Below are positions 7,722 through 12,903 of a stretch of 12,903 nucleotides of DNA, in pieces. Origin of the DNA: Rhodospirillales bacterium (lineage in GTDB: Bacteria > Pseudomonadota > Alphaproteobacteria > Rhodospirillales > Magnetospirillaceae); assembly GCA_030040955.1 (NCBI GenBank), contig JASHSH010000138.1:1-12903 (forward strand), in the 5' to 3' direction. Below the pieces are notes generated by a model, which saw only the letters and a list, made by a program, of their open reading frames with translations, made no database searches and was not told where the DNA came from. Position numbers and translations under genes: made by a program. Positions within the stretch are counted from its first letter, which is position 1; each line of letters begins with the position of its first letter.

Positions 7722-7727
7722 ATTATC
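7722..7727 (-). promoter_or_regulatory. cysD: Candidate -10 element for cysD
   Basis: Read on the minus strand the hexamer is GATAAT, five of six to TATAAT. It is the only A/T-rich stretch in the gap. The best -35 candidate, CTGGCG about 16 bases upstream, matches TTGACA at only three positions, so an activator-dependent promoter is possible. That is an inference. Confidence 0.35.
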
Positions 7728-7770
7728 CCCAATTCGCGCCCGCCGCCAGGGAAATCTGGGGCGGGGGCGG

Positions 7771-7800
7771 TTGCGCGAGTCCCGCCAGCCCAGCGATACT
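7771..7800 (+). promoter_or_regulatory. Candidate promoter for the SGNH hydrolase gene
   Basis: TTGCGC (7771-7776) and GATACT (7795-7800) are separated by 18 bases; the -35 keeps the TTG that alphaproteobacterial promoters favour, and the -10 matches four of six. It ends 23 bases before the ATG, leaving room for the GGGAGG ribosome-binding site at 7811-7816. Confidence 0.35.
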
Positions 7801-7823
7801 CGCGCTCCAGGGGAGGCCGCGCC

Positions 7824-8465
7824 ATGCCAACCGTGCTCTGCTACGGCGATTCCAACACCTGGGGCGCCGCGCCGATGAAGGATCGGGACTCGATCATGCG
7901 CTTCGGCCCGGCCGAACGCTGGCCGGGCGTGCTGCGCGCCACCCTTGGCAAGGGCTGGACCGTGATCGAGGAAGGACTGCCCGGCCGCACCACCGTATTC
8001 GACGATCCCGTCGAGGGCGAGCACAAGAACGGGCGGCGGCACCTTCTTGCTTGCCTCGAAAGCCATTGGCCGCTCGATTTGTTCGTGCTGATGCTGGGCA
8101 CCAACGATACCAAGTCGCGCTTCGGCCTCACGCCGGACGACATCGCCGAGGGCGCCGCCGCGCTGCTCGCCCTGGTGAAGGCGAGCGTGCCGCCCTGGTG
8201 CAAGGCGCCGCGCCTGCTTCTGGTGTGCCCACCGGTGATCAAGAGCGTGGGCTGGCTCGGGCCGATCTTCGCCGGCGGCGGCGAGCGCTCGCGCCGGTTG
8301 GCACCGCTCTACCGGTCGGTCGCGCAGCGGACGGGGGCTTCGTTCTTCGATGCGGGACCGGTGGTGACCAGCTGCGACGAGGACGGGGTCCATTTCGGAC
8401 TCGAAGGCCACCACGCGCTCGGCGTGGGCCTGGCCGCCGAGATCAAAAACCTGCTCGCCGGCTAG
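7824..8465 (+). CDS. SGNH/GDSL hydrolase, arylesterase/acyltransferase-like (MsAcT group)
   Basis: A 213-residue serine esterase of the SGNH fold. Block I is GDSNTWG with nucleophile Ser10. Block II is GLPGRTT, where Gly54 would contribute to the oxyanion hole. Block III is GTNDTK with Asn94. Block V is DEDGVHF with Asp187 and His190. The spacing and the segments IEEGL, DDP, LDLFVLMLGTNDTK and FFDAG closely resemble MsAcT, the Mycobacterium smegmatis arylesterase that also transfers acyl groups in water. There is no signal peptide, so it is expected in the cytoplasm. ATG 7824 follows a strong GGGAGG with a 7-base spacer. It is a single-gene unit by its surroundings: divergent from cysD, and convergent with the SpmAB-like gene, with which it shares the 4-base CTAG that holds both stops. 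The natural ester is unknown; small acyl esters are typical in the family. Confidence 0.93.
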   Translation: MPTVLCYGDSNTWGAAPMKDRDSIMRFGPAERWPGVLRATLGKGWTVIEEGLPGRTTVFDDPVEGEHKNGRRHLLACLESHWPLDLFVLMLGTNDTKSRFGLTPDDIAEGAAALLALVKASVPPWCKAPRLLLVCPPVIKSVGWLGPIFAGGGERSRRLAPLYRSVAQRTGASFFDAGPVVTSCDEDGVHFGLEGHHALGVGLAAEIKNLLAG

Positions 8466-9709
8466 CGGTAGAGCCAGCCGCAGATCGCGGCCGAGGCGAC
8501 CAGCCCGCAGAAGTCCGCCGCCAGTCCGGCGAGCAGCGCGTGCCGGATGCGGCGCACGCCGGCCGCGCCGAAATAGACCGCGATCACGTAGAAGGTCGTC
8601 TCGCTCGAACCGTAGAGCGTGCTGACCAGCATTCCCGTATAGCCGTCGGGGCCGATCGCCGGGTCCTTCAGCAGCGTCGCCAGATAGCCGAACGAGGCCG
8701 AGCCCGAAAGCGTGCGCAGCACCGCCATGGTGATAGCCTCGGCTGGCAGGCCGATCGGCGCGAGCAGCCGGCCCAGCGGCGCGATGGTCGCCTCCAGCGC
8801 CCCGCTTGCGCGCAGCATGCCGACTGCCACCAGAATCGCGACCAGGTAGGGGATGATGCGGATGCTCACCCACAGCCCCTGCCGCGCGCCCTGCACGAAG
8901 GCCTCGTAGACCGGCACGCGTCGCGCGATCCCGAGAGCCAGGATGCCGGCGACCAGGGCCGGTAATATCCAAGGCGAGAAGATGCGGCCCCAGGCGAGCG
9001 TGACCGCGACGGCGGCGAGGAGTCCAAGCGCCGTCAGCGCCGGCCCAAGCAGGCCCGCCGAGCGCACCGGCGAACGAGGCGAATCCGCGGCCAGCTCGGA
9101 GGCAGCGACCGGCGCCGGCCACAGGCCGCGTCCCAGCCGCGCCACCAGGATCGCCGCGCCGGTCGAGAACAGCGTGGCGAACAGCGTGGTCGCGATCACC
9201 GCGCCGGGATCGCGCGAGCCCGCCGCCGCGCGCAGCGCGATCACATGGGTGGGCAGCAGGGTCACGTTCGCCGTGTTGATGGCAAGGAACAGAACCATCG
9301 CGTCGCTCGCCGTGCCCTTGCGCGGATTGAGCCGGTCGAGCTCGACCATCGCGCGCACCCCGAACGGGGTCGCGGCGTTGGACAGGCCCAGCATGTTGGC
9401 GGCGACATTCATCACCATCGCGCCCATCGCCGGATGATCGGGCGGGACGGACGGGAACAGCCGGTGCAGGATCGGCCGCAGCAGGCGCGCGAGCAGGTCC
9501 AGCAGCCCCGCGCGCTCGGCGATCTTCATCAGCCCCTGGAACAGGGCCAGCGCCCCGATCAACCCGATGCCCAGGGTGACCGCGTCCTGCGCCGACTGGA
9601 CCAGCGTCGCGCCCAGCCCCTCCATCGCACCGGGCACCGCGCGGATAGCCTCGCGCCAGGCGGCGGCGGCGAAGGCGGCGAGCACGATCGCGGTAAAGAC
9701 GATGTTCAC
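8462..9709 (-). CDS. Fused SpmA-SpmB-like nucleoside recognition (Gate) domain membrane protein
   Basis: A 415-residue inner-membrane protein with two Gate (nucleoside recognition) halves. The N-terminal half is SpmA-like, with NMLGLSNAATPFG at 105-117. The C-terminal half is SpmB-like, with SGSASFGYLATLLKDP and the signature YGSSETTFY at 366-374. In Bacillus, SpmA and SpmB are separate and contribute to spore-core dehydration; in Gram-negative bacteria the fused form occurs without sporulation and its transported molecule is not established. A 30-40 residue polar, low-complexity linker near 210-235 separates the halves. The start is GTG 9709, supported by AGGGGG (9718-9723, minus strand) with an 8-base spacer. 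It is divergent from the metallo-hydrolase across 51 bases. Its TAG stop overlaps the TAG of the esterase on the other strand. The family is clear; the function is not. Confidence 0.9.
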   Translation of the reverse strand: MNIVFTAIVLAAFAAAAWREAIRAVPGAMEGLGATLVQSAQDAVTLGIGLIGALALFQGLMKIAERAGLLDLLARLLRPILHRLFPSVPPDHPAMGAMVMNVAANMLGLSNAATPFGVRAMVELDRLNPRKGTASDAMVLFLAINTANVTLLPTHVIALRAAAGSRDPGAVIATTLFATLFSTGAAILVARLGRGLWPAPVAASELAADSPRSPVRSAGLLGPALTALGLLAAVAVTLAWGRIFSPWILPALVAGILALGIARRVPVYEAFVQGARQGLWVSIRIIPYLVAILVAVGMLRASGALEATIAPLGRLLAPIGLPAEAITMAVLRTLSGSASFGYLATLLKDPAIGPDGYTGMLVSTLYGSSETTFYVIAVYFGAAGVRRIRHALLAGLAADFCGLVASAAICGWLYR

Positions 9710-9717
9710 GTACCCGG

Positions 9718-9723
9718 CCCCCT
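9718..9723 (-). promoter_or_regulatory. Ribosome-binding site deciding the GTG start of the SpmAB-like gene
   Basis: On the minus strand AGGGGG precedes the GTG at 9709 by 8 bases. It is the only purine-rich site in the gap on this strand, and it supports GTG as the initiation codon. Confidence 0.55.
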
Positions 9724-9743
9724 GTCGCGGCCTCCGGAACCTC

Positions 9744-9753
9744 TGCTATAGCA
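9744..9753. promoter_or_regulatory. Palindromic bidirectional -10-like element (TGCTATAGCA)
   Basis: This perfect 10-base palindrome lies in the 51-base gap between two divergent genes. On both strands it reads TGCTATAGC, that is an extended -10 (TG-N-TATAGC, four of six to TATAAT). On the plus strand, 8 bases separate it from the ATG at 9761, so transcription would begin at or next to the initiation codon and give a leaderless mRNA, consistent with the absence of a ribosome-binding site there. On the minus strand it would give a leader of roughly 28 bases containing the AGGGGG site. The -35 regions are weak. It could also be an operator for a dimeric regulator. Confidence 0.4.
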
Positions 9754-9760
9754 TGGCGCC

Positions 9761-10780
9761 ATGCCGCTCGACTTCGCCTTTGCCGGTCCGCCGGCGCCCG
9801 GCCAGACCGTGCCGGTCGCGCCCGGCATCCTGTGGCTGCGCATGCCGCTGCCCTTCGCGCTCGACCATATCAATCTCTGGCTGATCGAAGAGGGCGAAGG
9901 CTGGACCATCGTCGACACCGGCTTCGCCAGCGAGGCGAGCCGAACGCTCTGGGACGGGGTGTTCACGGGACCGATGGGCGGGCGGGCGCCGGCGCGGCTC
10001 GTGGTCACCCATTTCCACCCCGACCATATGGGCCTGGCCGACTGGCTGGCGACACGCTTCGCCCTCACCATGGAGACGACCCTGGCCGAATGGTCCTGGG
10101 GCCGAGCGATGAGCCTGCTCGATGCCCAGGCGTTCAATGCGGTCGGCCTGCCGTTCTACCGCGCCACCGGCTTCGACGAGTCGTCCCTCGCGGCGGCGGC
10201 GCAGCGCGGCAATCCCTATTCCTCGGTGGTGCCGCGCGTGCCCTCGGCCTATGCCCGATTGCGCGCCGGCGCGCCGCTCGATCTCGGCGGGCGGCGCTGG
10301 GAGGTGATCGTCGGCGAGGGCCATTCGCCGGAACTCGCCGCATTATGGTGCGAGGAGATCGGCGTGCTGATCTCGGGCGACCAGGTGCTGCCCTCGATCA
10401 GCCCCAACGTCTCGGTCTGGCCGACCGAGCCGGAAGCCGATCCGCTGGCGCTCTATCTCGCCTCGCTCGACCGCTTCGGCCACATCCCCGCGAGCGCGCT
10501 GGTGCTGCCCTCGCACGGGATTCCGTTCCGCGGGCTGCATCGCCGGCTCGACGAGATGCGCGCGCACCACGACGCCCGGCTCGACGAGACACTGGCCGCT
10601 TGCGCCCGCCCGGTCACCGCGACGGAGCTGATACCGGTGCTGTTCCGGCGCCAGCTCGACCGGCACCAGCTGTTCTTCGCCGTGGGCGAGGCGCTGGCTC
10701 ACCTGCACCGGCTGCGCGCGCAAGGCCTGGTCGCGCGCGAGGCCGGCGCGGACGGGGTGCAGCGCTGGGTCAGGACCTAG
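9761..10780 (+). CDS. MBL-fold metallo-hydrolase, LACTB2-like with C-terminal winged helix
   Basis: A 339-residue protein. The metallo-beta-lactamase fold runs from about 15 to 260 and carries all zinc ligands: THFHPDH (His84, His86, Asp88, His89), the GEGHSPE histidine (His188), Asp207 in ISGDQVL and His252 in LPSHG. The last 75 or so residues (HHDARLDETL to the end) form a winged-helix-like domain typical of the LACTB2/glyoxalase-II-like hydrolases. Members include thioesterases, phosphodiesterases and the human LACTB2 endoribonuclease, so the reaction is a hydrolysis but the substrate is not set by sequence. No signal peptide is seen, so it is cytoplasmic. The ATG at 9761 lacks a ribosome-binding site and lies 8 bases after a TATAGC element, which suggests leaderless initiation. 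An ATG at 9753 is out of frame. The 3' end overlaps the convergent dxs gene by 11 bases. Confidence 0.92.
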   Translation: MPLDFAFAGPPAPGQTVPVAPGILWLRMPLPFALDHINLWLIEEGEGWTIVDTGFASEASRTLWDGVFTGPMGGRAPARLVVTHFHPDHMGLADWLATRFALTMETTLAEWSWGRAMSLLDAQAFNAVGLPFYRATGFDESSLAAAAQRGNPYSSVVPRVPSAYARLRAGAPLDLGGRRWEVIVGEGHSPELAALWCEEIGVLISGDQVLPSISPNVSVWPTEPEADPLALYLASLDRFGHIPASALVLPSHGIPFRGLHRRLDEMRAHHDARLDETLAACARPVTATELIPVLFRRQLDRHQLFFAVGEALAHLHRLRAQGLVAREAGADGVQRWVRT

Positions 10781-12698
10781 GCGAGCCGAGGCGCGCGGTT
10801 CCCGGCGCCGCCTCGACGCCGAGCGCGGCGAGCACCTCGGCGACGATATGCCGGGCGGTCAGGCCTGCTTGCTCGTATTGGGCGGTCGGCGAGTCGTGCT
10901 CGATGAACCGGTCGGGCAGGACCATCGGGCGGAACTTGAGCCCGTTGTCGAGCAGCCCCGAACGGGCCAGCGCATGCACCACCTGGCTCGCGAAGCCGCC
11001 GATCGCCCCCTCCTCGATCGTGATCAGCACCTCGTGATTGGCGGCGAGGCGGCGCACCAGCTCCTCGTCGAGCGGTTTGGCGAAGCGGGCGTCCGCCACC
11101 GTGGTCGAAAGCCCGCGCGCCGCCAGCTCGTCGGCGGCCTTCGACGCTTCGCCAAGTCGCGTGCCGAGCGAGAGGATGGCGACCGAGCTTCCCTCGCGCA
11201 GGATGCGGCCCTTGCCGAGCGGCAGTATCTCGCCGCGCGCGGGCAATTCGACCCCGGCTCCCTCGCCTCGCGGATAGCGGAACGCCGAGGGCCGATCGTC
11301 GATCGCGAGGGCGGTGGCCAGCGCATGCACCAGCTCCGCCTCGTCGGCGGGCGCCATCAGCACGAAGCCGGGCAGGCAGCCGAGATAGGCGAGGTCGAAG
11401 CTGCCGGCATGCGTCGCGCCGTCGGCGCCGACCAGCCCGGCGCGGTCGATGGCGAAGCGCACCGGCAGACTCTGGATCGCCACGTCGTGCACCACCTGGT
11501 CGTAGGCGCGCTGCAGGAAGGTCGAGTAGATCGCGCAGATCGGGCGATAGCCTTCGCAGGCCAGCCCGGCGGCGAAGGTAACCGCGTGCTGCTCGGCGAT
11601 GCCGACGTCGAAGCAGCGGTCCGGGAAGACTTCCGCGAATTTGTTGAGTCCGGTGCCGCTCGGCATCGCGGCGTTGATGGCGATGATCTTCTCGTCGCGC
11701 CGCGCCTCCTCGATCAGCGCCTTGGCGAACACCGAGGTATAGCTGGGCGCCGCCGCCTTGGACGACTTCTGCGCGCCGGTCACCACGTCGAAGGCGGTCA
11801 CCCCGTGATACTTGTCGGCGGATTCCTCGGCCGGCGGATAGCCGTGCCCCTTCTTGGTGACCACGTGGACCAGGATCGGGCTGGCCTCGTTGGCGTCGCG
11901 AACGTTCTTCAGCACGGGCAGAAGATGGGCGAGATTGTGCCCGTCGATCGGCCCGACATAGTAGAAGCCCAGCTCCTCGAACAGCGTGCCGCCGGAGACC
12001 ATGCCGCGGGCATATTCCTCCGCGCGCTTGGCGGCGCGCTCGAGCGGACCCGGGAACATGTGCGCGAGGTCCTTCATCACGTGGCGGATCGAGCGGTACG
12101 ACTTTGACGACAGCAGGCGGGACAGATAGGCGCTCATCGCGCCCACGGGTGGCGCGATCGACATATCGTTGTCGTTGAGCACCACGATCAGGCGGGTGCG
12201 CATGGAGCCCGCGTTGTTCAGCGCCTCGTAGGCCATGCCGGCGCTCATCGCGCCGTCGCCGATCACCGCCACCACATTGTTGGTGCCGCCGCCGCGGTCG
12301 CGCGCCACCGCCATGCCCAGCGCCGCCGAGACGCTGGTCGAGGAATGGCCGGCGCCGAACGCGTCGTATTCGCTCTCGACGCGGCGGGCGAAGCCGGACA
12401 GGCCGCCGCCGCGGCGCAGACTGCGCATCCGCGCGCGCCGCCCGGTGAGAATCTTGTGCGGATATGTCTGGTGGCCGACATCCCATACCAGGCGGTCGGT
12501 CGGCGTATTGAACACATGGTGCAGCGCCACCGTGAGCTCGACCACGCCCAGGCCGGCGCCGAGATGGCCGCCGGTGACCGAGACCACCTCGATCAGCTCC
12601 TGGCGCAGCTCGTCGGCGAGCCGGCGCAGCTCGTCGAGCTTCATGCCGCGCAAATCGGCCGGGCTGTTCACCAGGTCGAGTAGGGGAGTGTTGCTCAT
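10770..12698 (-). CDS. dxs: 1-deoxy-D-xylulose-5-phosphate synthase
   Basis: A 642-residue thiamine-diphosphate enzyme, normal length. It condenses pyruvate with glyceraldehyde 3-phosphate to give 1-deoxy-D-xylulose 5-phosphate, the first step of the MEP route to isoprenoids and also a precursor of thiamine and pyridoxal. Visible landmarks are the substrate/TPP histidines in GGHLGAGLG (His45), DVGHQTYPHK (His76) and GAGHSSTS (His118), the TPP motif GDGAMSAG (147-154) ending near NDNDMS (175-180), the catalytic glutamate in GIAEQHAV (Glu369) and the DRAGLVGADGATHAG loop (418-432). ATG 12698 follows GAGGA (12706-12710, minus strand) with a 7-base spacer. It starts 16 bases after the end of ispA, so the two form an isoprenoid operon read leftwards. 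Its tail overlaps the tail of the metallo-hydrolase gene. I see nothing abnormal in the active site. Confidence 0.98.
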   Translation of the reverse strand: MSNTPLLDLVNSPADLRGMKLDELRRLADELRQELIEVVSVTGGHLGAGLGVVELTVALHHVFNTPTDRLVWDVGHQTYPHKILTGRRARMRSLRRGGGLSGFARRVESEYDAFGAGHSSTSVSAALGMAVARDRGGGTNNVVAVIGDGAMSAGMAYEALNNAGSMRTRLIVVLNDNDMSIAPPVGAMSAYLSRLLSSKSYRSIRHVMKDLAHMFPGPLERAAKRAEEYARGMVSGGTLFEELGFYYVGPIDGHNLAHLLPVLKNVRDANEASPILVHVVTKKGHGYPPAEESADKYHGVTAFDVVTGAQKSSKAAAPSYTSVFAKALIEEARRDEKIIAINAAMPSGTGLNKFAEVFPDRCFDVGIAEQHAVTFAAGLACEGYRPICAIYSTFLQRAYDQVVHDVAIQSLPVRFAIDRAGLVGADGATHAGSFDLAYLGCLPGFVLMAPADEAELVHALATALAIDDRPSAFRYPRGEGAGVELPARGEILPLGKGRILREGSSVAILSLGTRLGEASKAADELAARGLSTTVADARFAKPLDEELVRRLAANHEVLITIEEGAIGGFASQVVHALARSGLLDNGLKFRPMVLPDRFIEHDSPTAQYEQAGLTARHIVAEVLAALGVEAAPGTARLGSPRS

Positions 12699-12714
12699 CC
12701 GCCGGTCCTCGAAT

Positions 12715-12903
12715 TCACGACTTGCGTTCGATCACGAAGCGCGCGACCCGACGCAGCGCGTCGGCCTCCGCGTCGAACGAGTCCAGGTGGGCCGCGGCCT
12801 GGTCGGCCAGGATGCCCGCCTGGCTGCGCGCCCGCTCGGCGCCCAGCAGCGAAACGAACGTGGCCTTACCAGCACCCGCGTCCTTGCGCAATGCCTTTCC
12901 CAC
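12715..12903 (-). CDS. ispA: Polyprenyl/farnesyl diphosphate synthase, C-terminal fragment (5' end outside window)
   Basis: Only the last 62 residues are visible, ending at the TGA read at 12717-12715; the frame stays open to the window edge. The segment VGKALRKDAGAGKATFVSLLG, followed by an ERARSQA helix and the end ARFVIERKS, matches the C-terminus of short-chain prenyl synthases such as E. coli IspA (GKSTYPALLGLEQAR and a final IIQR). The aspartate-rich catalytic motifs lie upstream and cannot be checked. These enzymes join isopentenyl diphosphate with allylic diphosphates to give farnesyl or geranylgeranyl diphosphate. The position directly ahead of dxs on the same strand, 16 bases apart, is the common ispA-dxs arrangement of proteobacteria and strengthens the call. 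Product chain length is not determinable from this fragment. Confidence 0.88.
   Translation of the reverse strand: MGKALRKDAGAGKATFVSLLGAERARSQAGILADQAAAHLDSFDAEADALRRVARFVIERKS

Larger units (their letters stand above)
7672..7823. promoter_or_regulatory. Divergent promoter region between cysD and the SGNH hydrolase gene
   Basis: This 152-base gap is the largest noncoding stretch in the window and must carry promoters for both flanking genes. On the minus strand GATAAT (7722-7727) is a good -10 match 44 bases before the cysD GTG, but no clear -35 accompanies it. On the plus strand TTGCGC (7771-7776) and GATACT (7795-7800), 18 bases apart, could serve the hydrolase. A short imperfect inverted repeat, CCAG/CTGG (7746-7749 and 7756-7759), lies between them. 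No recognised sulfur riboswitch or known operator is evident to me. Confidence 0.45.

Noticed and set aside
7746..7759. Short inverted repeat CCAG-GGAAAT-CTGG upstream of cysD as a regulator operator
   Set aside because: Only four paired bases, imperfect beyond that, and no match to an operator I know. It is mentioned within the intergenic entry but not claimed as a site.
10848..12107. A 419-codon plus-strand open frame opposite dxs
   Set aside because: It mirrors a conserved essential gene, and its composition is that of a GC-driven shadow frame.
1..12903. Mobile elements, CRISPR arrays, tRNA or rRNA genes, defence systems
   Set aside because: I found no transposase, integrase, direct-repeat array, tRNA-like cloverleaf or restriction/toxin genes; composition looks even across the window and every gene fits a chromosomal metabolic role.

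Overview
This is a gene-dense, high-GC window (about two thirds G+C by eye) from the chromosome of what is most likely an alphaproteobacterium. The clues are a fused cysNC next to cysD, the ispA-dxs order, an E. coli-type LplT-like transporter and the codon bias. The order within the class cannot be fixed from this sequence. I see twelve protein genes, two of them cut by the window edges, and no RNA gene, insertion sequence, integrase, CRISPR array or other sign of a mobile island. The largest gap without a gene is about 150 bases.

Region by region: (1) Bases 1-1761, plus strand: the 3' part of an HpcH/HpaI-family aldolase, then a Gfo/Idh/MocA oxidoreductase, probably a small catabolic pair for a sugar acid or polyol. 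(2) Bases 7671 down to 1797, minus strand: cysD, cysNC, an AhpD-like CxxC peroxidase-family protein, an LplT-like MFS transporter and a patatin-like phospholipase. The gaps are 2, 43, 53 and 53 bases, so the five genes could be read together. cysD and cysNC make APS and PAPS from sulfate and ATP. The last three suggest a phospholipid turnover or oxidative-stress theme. (3) Bases 7824-8465, plus strand: an SGNH/GDSL esterase close to the MsAcT arylesterase/acyltransferase group, divergent from cysD. (4) Bases 9709 down to 8462, minus strand: a SpmA-SpmB fused membrane protein that shares its stop palindrome with the esterase. (5) Bases 9761-10780, plus strand: a LACTB2-like metallo-beta-lactamase-fold hydrolase, divergent from the SpmAB gene across a 51-base gap that holds a palindromic -10-like element. 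(6) Bases 12903 down to 10770, minus strand: the 3' end of ispA (prenyl diphosphate synthase), then dxs, an isoprenoid-precursor operon.

I do not find a clearly new biological system here. The genes are recognisable housekeeping and metabolic families. The points worth a second look are the possible lysophospholipid module behind the sulfate-activation genes, the bidirectional palindromic promoter with a likely leaderless mRNA, the tight convergent gene ends without visible terminators, and the SpmAB fusion in a presumably non-sporulating lineage.
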